DNA of 64,000 nucleotides, from contig JASGMB010000001.1 of the NCBI GenBank assembly GCA_030156665.1, positions 24,208-88,207 of the forward strand, read 5' to 3'. This DNA is from Clostridiales bacterium. Lineage in GTDB: Bacteria; Bacillota; Clostridia; SK-Y3. Below the pieces are notes generated by a model. It was given only the letters and a program-made list of their open reading frames with translations. It did no database searches and was not told where the DNA came from. The position numbers and the translations under genes were made by a program. How positions within the stretch are numbered: the first letter of the stretch is position 1; each line of letters begins with the position of its first letter. This document shows, piece by piece, positions 8,335 through 17,386 of this stretch.

Positions 8335-8985
8335 TTAGTTTTTCTTGATATTATGTTTAAAAGCATAAATTGCAGCTTGTGTTCTATCCGAAACATTTAA
8401 CTTTTTAAATATATTTGATACATGATTCTTAACTGTTTTCTCACTAATATATAATTTTGCTGCAATCTCTTTATTTAACATTCCCTCTGCTATAAGTTCA
8501 AGTACTTCAATTTCCCTCTGTGTGAGTAAACTTTGACCTTTTACCTGATGCTCTTCGGAACTCTTGGAAAACTCCTTAATTAATTCAGTAGTCATGGTGG
8601 GCTGAATATAGGATTCTCCTCTGTATACATTTTTAATAGCTTGAATTAAAACATCAGAGTCGGCATCTTTCAGTACATAACCCGCAGCGCCAAGTTGAAC
8701 AGTCTTGATTAAATATTCTCGATCAGAATGAATAGTTAATACAATAATCTTCGAAGGACACCGTTTTTCTTTTAGTTGACTTATGGCTTGAATCCCATTC
8801 ATTCCTGGCATATTGATATCCATTAGTATTACATCAGGTTGTATTTCCATTGCAAGATTTACTGCTTCGTCTCCGTTGGCTGCTTGTGCTACAACTTCCA
8901 TATCTTCTTCCAGTTCAACGATTTGTTTTAATCCCTGCCTTACCATAGAATGGTCATCAGCTATTAACACTCGTATCTTTTCCAT
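8335..8985 (-). CDS. degU: DegU/NarL-family response regulator
   Basis: Two-component response regulator. An N-terminal receiver domain has the acidic pair DD10-11, phospho-acceptor Asp56 (VILMDINMPG) and YVLKDA with the conserved Lys. The C-terminal LuxR-type helix-turn-helix is LTQREIEVLELIAEGMLNKEIA...SEKTVKNHVSNIFKKL. Length 216 residues from the ATG at 8985, chosen because GGAGG is seven bases upstream; the ATG at 9000 would lie before that site. The start lies within the end of the kinase gene, so the pair is translationally coupled. Similar to Bacillus DegU in sequence style and partner type; its targets are unknown. Confidence 0.9.
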   Translation of the reverse strand: MEKIRVLIADDHSMVRQGLKQIVELEEDMEVVAQAANGDEAVNLAMEIQPDVILMDINMPGMNGIQAISQLKEKRCPSKIIVLTIHSDREYLIKTVQLGAAGYVLKDADSDVLIQAIKNVYRGESYIQPTMTTELIKEFSKSSEEHQVKGQSLLTQREIEVLELIAEGMLNKEIAAKLYISEKTVKNHVSNIFKKLNVSDRTQAAIYAFKHNIKKN

Positions 8986-10153
8986 ATTCAACCTCCGCAT
9001 TTGATTTTAATGGTATTTCTATCATTAATCTCGTACCTTGACCTATATTTGACTGCAACTCAAAGGTACCACTAAGTAATTCCACTCTCTCTTTCATACT
9101 GTATAGTCCAAAACCTCCACTGTTATCATAACTTCTTTCATTTACTTCATCCAAGTTAAACCCTTTTCCGTCATCAGAGACATAAAGAGATAAAGTACTT
9201 TCCGATAAAGATAAATTTATAACAACATTTTTAGCTTGAGCGTGTTTTTTTACATTATTTAAAGCTTCTTGCGCAATTCTAAAAGTTGTAAGTGAAATAA
9301 CAGGACTAATATCGCTATAATTTCCACTAGCTCTAAAACAAGTTTCAATACCAGTCTCATCTTGATAATTCGATACATATCTTTGAATGGTTGGAATTAA
9401 TCCCAAATCATCTAAAGACATCGGTCTCAGGTCATAAATAATTCTTCGTATATCTTGCAAACAGCTTCTTACAACATTTTTTAGTTCTCTAAGTTCACTT
9501 TTTGCTTTGTAGACATCTATTTCGATTAACTTTTCACATATTTCTGCTTTTAACACTACATTAGACATGGACTGTGCCGGCCCATCGTGTATATCACGCG
9601 CAACTCTCTGTCTTTCTTCTTCTTGTGCTTTTATAATTTTAATACCCAATTTTTCTTTTTGCTGAATGTTTTCTAGTTGAAAACTCAAATCAAGTAAATC
9701 ACCTGATAAATAATCCATTACCGCCCCTACTTGAGATATAAGATTCTCTGCCCTTTCTACCGTTTTATAAGCGTCTTTAAGTCGCATCTCAAGTTCATTA
9801 CGTCGTACAATAAGATTTTGTTCCTGCTCACGCTTAACAGCTAAGTCAACTCTTAAACTATCTGCTTTTTCATAAGCTTCCTTCAATCGACTATCAGAGC
9901 GGTCATGAAATGTCTTGCTCAGCAGCATTAGCTTTTTACGGCTTTCTTTCAGTTCACGTTCTAATATTTCCACAGTTTTTATAATCTGCTTTGTTTGTTC
10001 TTTTAATTCTTTTAATTCTTGAGCAAGGCGACTACATTCCTTCCGAGCTCCTTCAGCTATCTCATATATTTGATTTTTACTCGCGTCAATAGCTTCTATT
10101 GTTTTTTTGATAATCATATCTAATCTAGAAATATCCAGTTTACCATTACTCAC
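8957..10153 (-). CDS. degS: DegS-like cytoplasmic sensor histidine kinase
   Basis: Soluble sensor kinase with no membrane segment. Residues about 1-180 are helical coiled coil (DegS sensor region), then the HisKA_3 dimerisation helix with QEEERQRVARDIHDGPAQS, where His189 is the phosphorylation site, and a HATPase_c domain (AQEALNNVKKHA; SDDGKGFNL; GGFGLYSMKERVELL). Start is a GTG at 10153 after AGGGGGAAA. Overlaps the regulator gene by 29 bases. The absence of input membrane domains implies an intracellular signal or partner protein. Confidence 0.9.
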   Translation of the reverse strand: MSNGKLDISRLDMIIKKTIEAIDASKNQIYEIAEGARKECSRLAQELKELKEQTKQIIKTVEILERELKESRKKLMLLSKTFHDRSDSRLKEAYEKADSLRVDLAVKREQEQNLIVRRNELEMRLKDAYKTVERAENLISQVGAVMDYLSGDLLDLSFQLENIQQKEKLGIKIIKAQEEERQRVARDIHDGPAQSMSNVVLKAEICEKLIEIDVYKAKSELRELKNVVRSCLQDIRRIIYDLRPMSLDDLGLIPTIQRYVSNYQDETGIETCFRASGNYSDISPVISLTTFRIAQEALNNVKKHAQAKNVVINLSLSESTLSLYVSDDGKGFNLDEVNERSYDNSGGFGLYSMKERVELLSGTFELQSNIGQGTRLMIEIPLKSNAEVEYGKDTSVNS

Positions 10154-10457
10154 AAATCTTTTTCCCCCTAAAAGAAATATTAATTGAACTTATCGCTAAT
10201 AAACAATGATATGTTTAAAATACAAAAGCTGTTTATAAACCCTATTGTGATAATAATATATTCGATAAAAAAAGTCAAAATACCTTTAGCATTATATGGA
10301 AACTGATTCAAAAGAACATATATTAACAAAAATAGACTATATAATTCTATTATATAGTCTATTTGACTTTCTTTACAAGGTTATTACCTATATAAAATAA
10401 AAATTAAGAATATAAACACATTTCATAAGAAACGAATAGCGAATGGTTCATTTTGGA
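10154..10457. other. AT-rich gap between copZ and degS
   Basis: About 300 bases without a gene. It contains the copZ terminator (10331-10363) and must hold the degS promoter; I could not pick a convincing -35/-10 pair. The sequence AAACGAATAGCGAATGGTTC near 10431 has a near copy (AAACGAATAGTGAATACC) near 12461. Confidence 0.5.
10331..10363 (-). terminator. Intrinsic terminator after the copper-chaperone gene
   Basis: AATAGACTATATAA (10331-10344) and TTATATAGTCTATT (10350-10363) form a perfect 14-base stem with a five-base loop; on the minus strand a TTTTT tract follows. About 95 bases past the stop. Confidence 0.8.
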
Positions 10458-10664
10458 TTATTGTACACTATATCCTGCACTAGTGATTGCATCTCTTATT
10501 TGCTGCTCCTGCACCATTGCCGGGTTAAAATCTACTTTAACTTGTTTACTATCAAAATCCACTTTTACATTTTTAACTCCTTTTACTGCACCTACTGAAC
10601 TTCTAACTATATCTACACAGTTGCTACAATTCATACCTTTCACATTAAAAGTTGCTAAACTCAT
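10458..10664 (-). CDS. copZ: Heavy-metal-associated (CopZ-like) metallochaperone
   Basis: A single HMA domain of 68 residues with the metal-binding motif GMNCSNC near the N-terminus, as in copper chaperones of the Atx1/CopZ family. The upstream in-frame extension to 10718 is rejected because AAGGAG lies eight bases before the ATG at 10664 (MSLATFNVKG). No copper ATPase or CsoR regulator is adjacent, so copper is an inference from the family. It has its own terminator and is probably monocistronic. Confidence 0.85.
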   Translation of the reverse strand: MSLATFNVKGMNCSNCVDIVRSSVGAVKGVKNVKVDFDSKQVKVDFNPAMVQEQQIRDAITSAGYSVQ

Positions 10665-10832
10665 TAGAATCTCTCCTTGTGTTAAGTCTAATATAATTAT
10701 ATATTTTGAAAAATACAATATTTTTATTCAACTATTTATTCTTTATCAAAGTAGGCTTAAAAAACTTTATATATTAAAATATGTACTTGAATATTCTTTA
10801 CCAAATAAAAATATGCAGTATTTTTCATTTTG

Positions 10833-11783
10833 CTAAACATTACCTTTTACAATATCCATAATAGCTATTATTTGGATAAATGTGTAAATCACCATAGTTA
10901 TAAAAATGGGAATATTTAAAAAAGCTGCTTTCAAATCTTTGGTAACAGTTGATACGGGTGATTTAACTTTCCAATCTGTAATATGATTAAATAAAATGAA
11001 CGCAAGAATAAAAATGATTACCGACATAAAAAAAGCAATAAATAAAAAATAACTGCTTTGTAAAAAAGGTATCTGTTGCAAATGATTCTCCTGTAAATAA
11101 GCTAATAACATAGCAAAAACATTATTAGAAAAATGTGCAATTATTCCCGCAAGCAATGAACCTGTTCTCATTACCAAGTATCCAAAAACCAAACCAAAAA
11201 AAAGAGGACCAAAAAAATTTTTTATGTCTCCATGTATGAATCCAAAGAATAAAGAAGAAATGATTAAACCTGTCCTAGTACCTCTAATCTCATAAGCCCT
11301 CATTATTATACCTCTCATCATAATTTCTTCACAAATGGCAGGTACAACAGCAACAATCAATAAACTAATGATTAAGGCATCAAATGTATGTGGTACGGAT
11401 ATAGGCGAAGGTGGAATTTCTCCCAGCAAATCAAGTATATATAAAACAGGAATATTCAGCATTTGTGCAATAAATTGTCCTGTAATTCCCATTATAATAA
11501 TTAGTGCTATTTCAAATGTTTTTAATGACTTTAGTCGTAAAGTATCTTTAATATTCACCCTTTTTAATTTTAAATAAGTGATTGCTGGCAAAAATACTGC
11601 AAATATTTGAGTCATAATAAGAATAATATTCATCAAAGTAGTTTCTTGTGGGTTGCGTTGCGTAATAGCGAAATAAAATAATTCGGCGATACTTACAATA
11701 AAAGTTATCGCAAATTGTAAAATCAGCACTATTAAAAATAACCAGTTTGCTCCACTTACCGTCACTCTACCTTCAGTGTTCAT
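10833..11783 (-). CDS. CPBP-family intramembrane metalloprotease
   Basis: Multi-pass membrane protein of 316 residues with about eight hydrophobic segments. The three CPBP (CAAX protease and bacteriocin-processing) motifs are intact: EE152-153xxxR157 (EEIMMRG), FxxxH (FFGFIHGD, His184) and HxxxN (HFSNN, His217/Asn221). Such proteins cleave membrane-embedded substrates; the substrate here is unknown. The ATG lies inside the end of the cyclo-ligase gene (11-base overlap), so the two are coupled although functionally unrelated. Confidence 0.9.
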   Translation of the reverse strand: MNTEGRVTVSGANWLFLIVLILQFAITFIVSIAELFYFAITQRNPQETTLMNIILIMTQIFAVFLPAITYLKLKRVNIKDTLRLKSLKTFEIALIIIMGITGQFIAQMLNIPVLYILDLLGEIPPSPISVPHTFDALIISLLIVAVVPAICEEIMMRGIIMRAYEIRGTRTGLIISSLFFGFIHGDIKNFFGPLFFGLVFGYLVMRTGSLLAGIIAHFSNNVFAMLLAYLQENHLQQIPFLQSSYFLFIAFFMSVIIFILAFILFNHITDWKVKSPVSTVTKDLKAAFLNIPIFITMVIYTFIQIIAIMDIVKGNV

Positions 11784-12348
11784 TCCCTATAATCCTTTCT
11801 TCAGTAATAATAACGTCTACTTTCCTATCAAAACACTCAGTAGGAATACTATCTATTATTTGAAAATCAAACGCAAGACCAACGGTTTTACATTTATCTT
11901 CCAAACGTTGTAGTAGTTTATCATAATAACCACCACCATATCCTATACGATAGCCTGCTATATCAAATACCAAACCAGGAACTAATATAAGGTCTAATAG
12001 GTTGTCATCTACTTTGCGAATGCATTCTTTCTTTGGTTCTAAAATTCCATAAGTACTTGGATGTAAATCTTTATCAAAATCTTTTAACTCAGACAATATA
12101 AGTGTTTTTGATAGCACATCCGTGACCGGTACGATAATTTTTTTGTTATTATCCAAAGCATAATGTATAAAATCTCTTGTAATGACTTCATTTTTAAAAT
12201 CAATATAGGTCATAATTACTTTTGACTGTTTATACCATGAAATATCAACTAGTCTTTTCATTATCTTCTTGCTTTTTTCGATAACTTCATCAGTTTTTAA
12301 ACGATTTCTTAAATGCAGATATTTTTGTCGTAATGTTTTTTTATTCAA
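11773..12348 (-). CDS. 5-formyltetrahydrofolate cyclo-ligase
   Basis: Converts 5-formyl-THF with ATP to 5,10-methenyl-THF, returning the stored folate to one-carbon metabolism; cytoplasmic. The family fingerprint YRIGYGGGYYDKLL is near residue 135, with LVPGLVFD just before it and a basic N-terminus (LRQKYLHLRNRL). At 191 residues it is full length. The downstream CPBP gene overlaps its end. Confidence 0.93.
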   Translation of the reverse strand: MNKKTLRQKYLHLRNRLKTDEVIEKSKKIMKRLVDISWYKQSKVIMTYIDFKNEVITRDFIHYALDNNKKIIVPVTDVLSKTLILSELKDFDKDLHPSTYGILEPKKECIRKVDDNLLDLILVPGLVFDIAGYRIGYGGGYYDKLLQRLEDKCKTVGLAFDFQIIDSIPTECFDRKVDVIITEERIIGNEH

Positions 12349-12488
12349 AATTTTACTCTCCTATATATAATTTTAATTGACCTTTATGAACATATATGCA
12401 TGCTAACAATTAATGCACTATGATAAATATTACTGTTTATATGGACTAAAAAATAATAAACGAATAGTGAATACCAACTAACAGATAG

Positions 12489-14330
12489 TTAAAAATACAT
12501 ACAATTTATATATTCATCTTGAAACTCTTGACTTGTTGATAATTCGATATATTTAGCTTTATTTTTTATATTAGTACAATGATGATAGCATTTCTGTGAC
12601 AATAGTGACATTACTGCTCCAGTTCCAGCAGCATTCCCTAGTACTATAATATTATCTTTTAGTACCTTTGGCAATAAACCAATATTTACTGCGCTTTGCT
12701 TATCGATATAGCTGCCAAATCCACCGGCAAGGTAAACATGACTTATATCTTCAATTTTTTTTCCCATACTTTTAATTAATGTGTTAATACCACCGGCAAT
12801 AGCAGCTTTCGCTAGCTGTACTTCCCTAATATCTTTTTGAGTAATGACAATAGCCTCTTTATTTTTTGTTTCCGTCTCTTTAGCTATTACAAAGGCAGGC
12901 ATCCCCTCTATTTCGATTACATTTTTAGTAAGTTTTTTACCTATTTCACTTTTCACCTCATCTTCATCTACAATACGTCCGGTTTCATCGACAATACCTA
13001 TCTCAACCAATATAGACAAAATATCAATAATACCGGAACCACAAATGCCAATCGGTTTATGATCTAATATTGTGGTATACTTTACCTGATCACCTTCTAA
13101 TCTAACGGTATTAATAGCCCCTGCAATGCCCCCAACACCATTTCTAATATGTGCACCTTCAAATGCAGGCCCTGCAGCCGTTGAACAACATATAATCTGA
13201 TCTTTATTACCTAAAGCAATCTCTCCATTTGTTCCAATATCTATTAGTAAACTCAGTTCATGTTTCTCCGCCATGCCACTGGCTAGAATTGCAGCAACAA
13301 TATCAGCACCAACATACCCTGAAATAGAACAAAGTAAATATGCTGCACATTTACTATTTATATTTAAACCTAAATCCTCCGCTCTACATACTAGCTCTTG
13401 AGTACTAACCGGAATGAAAGGAGACGTTGCAATATTTTTTGGTGTTATCCCTGTAAGTAAATGAAGCATAGTAGTGTTTCCTACCAATACAATATGATGT
13501 ATGGTTTCGATATTAAGTTTATTTTTCTCTACTAGTGAGTTAATCATATGATTGATTTGAGAAATTATTTTTTGTTGAAGTTGTTTTAACCCATCCATAT
13601 TTTCAAGGGTATATGTAATCCTTGAGATTACATCACTACCAAAAGATTTTTGCGCATTTAATTGAGATACAACATCTATTTCTCTTCCAGAGGTTATATC
13701 TACGAGGTATGCTACTACTGTTGTTGTCCCTATATCTACAGCAATGCCGTAATGCGTATTAGAAGTATCCCCACCCTCAACAGAAATAATTTCCCTATCA
13801 CTATAGACAACAGTAATCTCATAATTGTGGTCTCTGATTAAATCAGGTAATTCTCTCAGGATTTGTAAAGGTATTCGATAATACTGCATACCTAAAGTGT
13901 CTAACAATCTTTGCAAATCATCTTTTTGATCGTGTTTAGTAGGTTTTTCTAATTGTACAAATTTTTTTCTGACAATTGGAGATATTTCTACTACATTTCC
14001 GATTCCTTCAGACATAATTTGAGCACTATTATTACTTTCAACCATTACTTCTATATCATCTACTACCTTCATTGCACAGGCAAGTCTATATCCTTCCTTT
14101 CTTTCCTTATCCGTTAAAAATTTAAGTTCTCCATCAGTAGGTACAGAAGTACAGTCACCTATGACTTTTACTTTACATTTTCCACATAAACATTTCCCAC
14201 CACAAGGGGCATCAAGGTATATATTATTTTGATTTAAAACATTTATAAGGATACTGCCTTTATTACACCAAATTTCTGACTGAAGGTCATTGTACAAAAG
14301 ATTTATTCTGCACTTGAATTGTTCTGACAT
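12489..14330 (-). CDS. Ferredoxin/ASKHA protein of the corrinoid-activation (RACo/RamA-like) family
   Basis: An N-terminal 2Fe-2S ferredoxin-type domain (CGGKCLCGKC at residues 43-52, with a further Cys in LACAMKV) is followed by a long ATPase region with the actin/Hsp70-like fold: AVDIGTTTVVAYLVD, VLVGNTTMLHLLTG, LLIDIGTNGEIALG and HVYLAGGFGSYID. This is the layout of reductive activators that restore Co(II) corrinoid proteins to Co(I) using ATP. At 613 residues it is complete. No methyltransferase or corrinoid protein is next to it, so its partner is encoded elsewhere. GC content and neighbours give no sign of transfer. Confidence 0.85.
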   Translation of the reverse strand: MSEQFKCRINLLYNDLQSEIWCNKGSILINVLNQNNIYLDAPCGGKCLCGKCKVKVIGDCTSVPTDGELKFLTDKERKEGYRLACAMKVVDDIEVMVESNNSAQIMSEGIGNVVEISPIVRKKFVQLEKPTKHDQKDDLQRLLDTLGMQYYRIPLQILRELPDLIRDHNYEITVVYSDREIISVEGGDTSNTHYGIAVDIGTTTVVAYLVDITSGREIDVVSQLNAQKSFGSDVISRITYTLENMDGLKQLQQKIISQINHMINSLVEKNKLNIETIHHIVLVGNTTMLHLLTGITPKNIATSPFIPVSTQELVCRAEDLGLNINSKCAAYLLCSISGYVGADIVAAILASGMAEKHELSLLIDIGTNGEIALGNKDQIICCSTAAGPAFEGAHIRNGVGGIAGAINTVRLEGDQVKYTTILDHKPIGICGSGIIDILSILVEIGIVDETGRIVDEDEVKSEIGKKLTKNVIEIEGMPAFVIAKETETKNKEAIVITQKDIREVQLAKAAIAGGINTLIKSMGKKIEDISHVYLAGGFGSYIDKQSAVNIGLLPKVLKDNIIVLGNAAGTGAVMSLLSQKCYHHCTNIKNKAKYIELSTSQEFQDEYINCMYF

Positions 14331-14481
14331 TGTGTTCCCCTTCCTTTTTAGTTTATATTATTTTTACACCCATTTCTCAAACTTACAACGCAAGATTTTA
14401 TAGTGCAATCATTATCTAAATTGGTATTTTAAAAATATCTACCTAAAACAACCATATATCCTAATTCGTCTACATAAAAAT

Positions 14482-14524
14482 CCCCATAAGTACTATATCA
14501 TATATCTTATAATACTCATGGGGG
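14482..14524 (-). terminator. Intrinsic terminator after the zinc-ribbon gene
   Basis: On the minus strand CCCCATGAGTA pairs with TACTTATGGGG, one G-T pair included, enclosing an AT-rich loop and followed by ATTTTTATG. It lies 41 bases beyond the stop of the gene at 14565. Confidence 0.75.
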
Positions 14525-14564
14525 GTTTCGCAATATATAATCTTTATATATTTTGTAGTATCTT

Positions 14565-14930
14565 TTACTCTTCGTCCATTCTTGATCCACACTTCGAACA
14601 AAAGAATGCATCAGTTTCGTTTTCTTTCCCACAGTTCGGGCAAATTTTAATCTTTCGAAGTAATGCAAGTTTTTCTTTCATTTTATCTATTTCTTGTACA
14701 ATCTCATCTATTTCTAAACATTTAGCAGTAATCTCTTCTGAAAGTATTTCTCCCGATTTATAAATATCATATATAACCTTGCCAATATCTTTTAATTTTC
14801 CATCAATACGAGACTGTGCATCTCCCATTGCAATATTTAGTTTAGTAACCTCAACAATTTCATTGGATTTTTGTATTGCACTCTTCGCCGTATGAGTGAC
14901 CTTATTTTTCATCTCATTAATTATCGACAT
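14565..14930 (-). CDS. Small coiled-coil protein with C-terminal zinc ribbon
   Basis: A 121-residue soluble protein. Residues about 5-90 are helical and heptad-like; the C-terminus is a zinc ribbon with two CxxC pairs (CPNCGKEN...FFCSKCG). The pattern is common in Firmicutes proteins of unknown role. ATG at 14930 follows AAGGGG. It stands alone with its own terminator. I cannot assign a function; the zinc ribbon alone does not decide between protein and nucleic-acid binding. Confidence 0.8.
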   Translation of the reverse strand: MSIINEMKNKVTHTAKSAIQKSNEIVEVTKLNIAMGDAQSRIDGKLKDIGKVIYDIYKSGEILSEEITAKCLEIDEIVQEIDKMKEKLALLRKIKICPNCGKENETDAFFCSKCGSRMDEE

Positions 14931-15043
14931 GATGTCATTCCCCTTTTTATAAAATTTTTAAATGGTACTTAATTGCTAAGTCACCAAAGTATTTTCTGCA
15001 TTCCCGTCGATTTTTTATATTCATGAACATACTAAATCTAATA

Positions 15044-15156
15044 CGTTGTGCTAATTCAATTTGGAGTTTGGAGCTCGGAGCTTGGAGTTCAAAAATATTG
15101 TTGAAAAAGCCTTAGAAATTCTTAGTAACTAGAATAATATTTTAGCTAGCACAACG
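15044..15156. repeat. MITE-like repeat, family R1 copy 2 (short)
   Basis: Begins CGTTGTGCTAATTCAA and ends TAGCTAGCACAACG, the same ends as the 3997-4256 element. Interior contains TTTGGAGCTCGGAGCTTGGAG-like sequence as in copy 1, but most of the interior is missing. Located between the zinc-ribbon gene and rplY. Confidence 0.65.
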
Positions 15157-15196
15157 AGTGAACCTAATGATCGCTTATTCTAGTTTATCACATTTT

Positions 15197-15796
15197 TCAC
15201 TTTATTTCATTATCATTTACAGGTAAACTTTTTTCAGGTTCAACATAATTACTTGCTGAAGTAAGAGTGGTAAGAACTTCTGTTGGTTCAGTAAGGACTA
15301 TTAATTCTTCAGCCACTTCTATATCCTGCACCTTAAAACTCTGCCCTACCGCAAGTTGACTTAGGTCTACTTCAATATATTTTGGTACTTTATCTGCTAC
15401 ACATTCCACCTCAATTTCTTGTCTTTGTTTTTGCAAAATAGCACCGTTACGCTTAACTTCACTTGTTCCAATAAAACGTATTGGAACATGAGTACGAACT
15501 CTTGTATCATTTTGCACCGGTTTAAAATCCACATGAATTACTTGATTATTTACTGGGTGATGTTGTACTTCCATAATCATCGATTTAATTGTTTCATCAC
15601 CCAATTGAAGATTTACTAACGTATTTTCCCCATACTTTGTTAAAATAGATTCTAATGTTTTTTTGTCAATCTCTATAAGCTTATTTGCATTAGCATCGTA
15701 AACAACTCCTGGCACTTGTCCATTTTCTCTTGTTCTATGAGCACTATTTTTGCCCACGCCTATCCTATAATTAACATTTACAGCTGGTATTTCCAC
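15197..15796 (-). CDS. rplY: 50S ribosomal protein L25, long (Ctc) form
   Basis: 5S rRNA-binding protein bL25. The N-terminal L25 domain (about residues 1-92) has GKNSAHRTRENGQVPGVVY and HVDF, and the C-terminal TL5-type beta domain covers about 98-185. At 199 residues it is the general-stress Ctc form rather than the short enterobacterial one. The start at 15796 follows GAGGAGGAA. It stands alone between two repeat-bearing or empty gaps. Confidence 0.92.
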   Translation of the reverse strand: MEIPAVNVNYRIGVGKNSAHRTRENGQVPGVVYDANANKLIEIDKKTLESILTKYGENTLVNLQLGDETIKSMIMEVQHHPVNNQVIHVDFKPVQNDTRVRTHVPIRFIGTSEVKRNGAILQKQRQEIEVECVADKVPKYIEVDLSQLAVGQSFKVQDIEVAEELIVLTEPTEVLTTLTSASNYVEPEKSLPVNDNEIK

Positions 15797-16019
15797 GCAT
15801 ATTCCTCCTCAATATAATATATCTATTTGAGGAGTATTCCCATACACCAAAATTTTTAAACACACAAATTAGTGCTTTATACCATTTGGTATGTACATAA
15901 ACATATTTTCACTTTTTATATGTTACATTGAAAGTAATTCTAATATCATCAATAAAATTTCTGTTATGCCATTTTTAATTACCAGTGCATACTTTTTTAA
16001 TTTAATAGTTGCCTGTACT

Positions 16020-16298
16020 CTAAAGCGCTTGGGTCATTTTACTCATTATTTTACTTCGATTGTGTTTTGTCACTTCTGTTATATCTTCATCGTCTATTTG
16101 TACCCATAGAGAAATATTATAATCGTTATAATTATCCATAAGTACATCTATTATATCTGCAGCTTCCATACTATTTCTATAAACATATATCCACTCCACT
16201 ACATCAGTATCTACATCAGATTCTTTTTCAAAATAATTGTCTATAAACCTTTTGATTTCCCCCTTCTCTTGTGACATTAAATTTACAGTAATTAACAT
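16020..16298 (-). CDS. Hypothetical acidic protein
   Basis: A 92-residue soluble protein that I do not recognise. It begins MLITVNLMSQEKGEIKRFI and is rich in Asp and Glu in its centre (DVDTDVVEW, DNYNDYN, QIDDEDITEV), ending with a basic tail. The frame extends to 16319, but GGAGGGAG lies seven bases before the ATG at 16298. Codon use resembles neighbouring genes. No domain can be claimed. Confidence 0.65.
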   Translation of the reverse strand: MLITVNLMSQEKGEIKRFIDNYFEKESDVDTDVVEWIYVYRNSMEAADIIDVLMDNYNDYNISLWVQIDDEDITEVTKHNRSKIMSKMTQAL

Positions 16299-16499
16299 AA
16301 ATAAACTCCCTCCTAACAAAAACCATAGATTAATTATTCAACAAAACCTTAAAAAGTCCTTTATGTAATTTTTTCTTTTTATTTATTTTACATTTAAATA
16401 GAAATTTTATATTACTTATTTTTTACTCTATCTAAGTTAAAATTTTTATTGAATTGTTTATATTTTTAATGGTTAGAATAAATTAGAGGTGATGAATAC

Positions 16500-17354
16500 A
16501 TGAGAATAAACCGGATAATAAATTATATTGCTTTAACACTTATATTATTTTTAGTGATTACCAATTTTTCCGCCTGTTCTAAAAAATCTGCTAAATCAGC
16601 CCCAAAAAATATAAGTGAAAATGAAAAAAAAGTTCCTGATTCTTTAAAAGAATTAGAATCCGGTATACAAGATATAATTGATGAATTAGATAAAAAAGAA
16701 AATACTGAAAAGTCTGAGGCAAAGGTTAAAATTGAGTCTAAAACTGAAATGAAACAGGAAAGTGATAAAGATAAATCCAAAAATGAGATGAAAGAAGAAA
16801 CAAAGGAAGAAATAAAAAAAGAGTCTCCCCAAGATAAACAATGGAAATCAGTAACTCAAAAGGTAGAATCTTTGCACAAGCAATGGAATTCACTTCAACC
16901 TGAAGTAGTAAAAGCAGGAATACCTAAAAAAGTTATTGATGAATTTAGTAATTCGCTTAATACTTTAACAACTTACACACAAACGGAAGATAAGCAAAAT
17001 ACTCTCTTTTATGCCAATGAACTCTATCGGTTAATACCAGATTTTATGGAACAATATCACAGCAAAACTCCTCCCGATTTAAAGCGAATAGGATATTTTG
17101 TGCGAGACGCAAAATATAATGGTATGATAAATCAGTGGGAAAAATCAAAATCTAGCATAAATAACCTAAAATCTCACTGGTCTATAGTAAAAGCACAAGT
17201 AAAAAAGGAACAAGAAAAACAAGCAAGTACAATGGAATTTTCAATATATGAGTTAGAGAAAGTCATCCTTCTATCCGATATAAATCTCACCACTATTAAA
17301 AGCGATATTGTACTAGAAAATTTAAAAAAATTAGAAGAATCTTTTGAAAAATAA
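16500..17354 (+). CDS. Secreted lipoprotein of unknown function
   Basis: Plus-strand gene. The N-terminus is a lipoprotein signal peptide: basic start, a hydrophobic core and NFSAC with Cys26 as the lipid site. It is followed by a long, highly charged Lys/Glu linker (residues about 30-115) and a helical domain from about 120 to the end containing spaced Trp residues (QWKSVT, KQWNSL). I find no catalytic motif. RBS AGAGGTGATG. Likely anchored on the outer face of the membrane, with the charged stretch crossing the wall. Function unknown. Confidence 0.78.
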   Translation: MRINRIINYIALTLILFLVITNFSACSKKSAKSAPKNISENEKKVPDSLKELESGIQDIIDELDKKENTEKSEAKVKIESKTEMKQESDKDKSKNEMKEETKEEIKKESPQDKQWKSVTQKVESLHKQWNSLQPEVVKAGIPKKVIDEFSNSLNTLTTYTQTEDKQNTLFYANELYRLIPDFMEQYHSKTPPDLKRIGYFVRDAKYNGMINQWEKSKSSINNLKSHWSIVKAQVKKEQEKQASTMEFSIYELEKVILLSDINLTTIKSDIVLENLKKLEESFEK

Positions 17355-17380
17355 CGAGCTATCAAACATAGCTCGTTATT
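17350..17380. terminator. Bidirectional terminator between converging genes
   Basis: AATAACGAGCTAT (17350-17362) and ATAGCTCGTTATT (17368-17380) form a perfect 13-base stem with a five-base loop, between the lipoprotein stop and the stop of the nucleoside kinase on the other strand. Confidence 0.85.
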
Positions 17381-17386
17381 TAACAC

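Noticed and set aside
10453..10836. A 127-codon plus-strand frame over the copper chaperone and its upstream gap
   Set aside because: It overlaps the conserved HMA gene completely on the other strand and lacks a start signal.
15891..16109. A 72-codon plus-strand frame near rplY
   Set aside because: It runs into the opposite strand of the 92-residue hypothetical gene and has no ribosome site; hydrophobic composition follows from AT richness.
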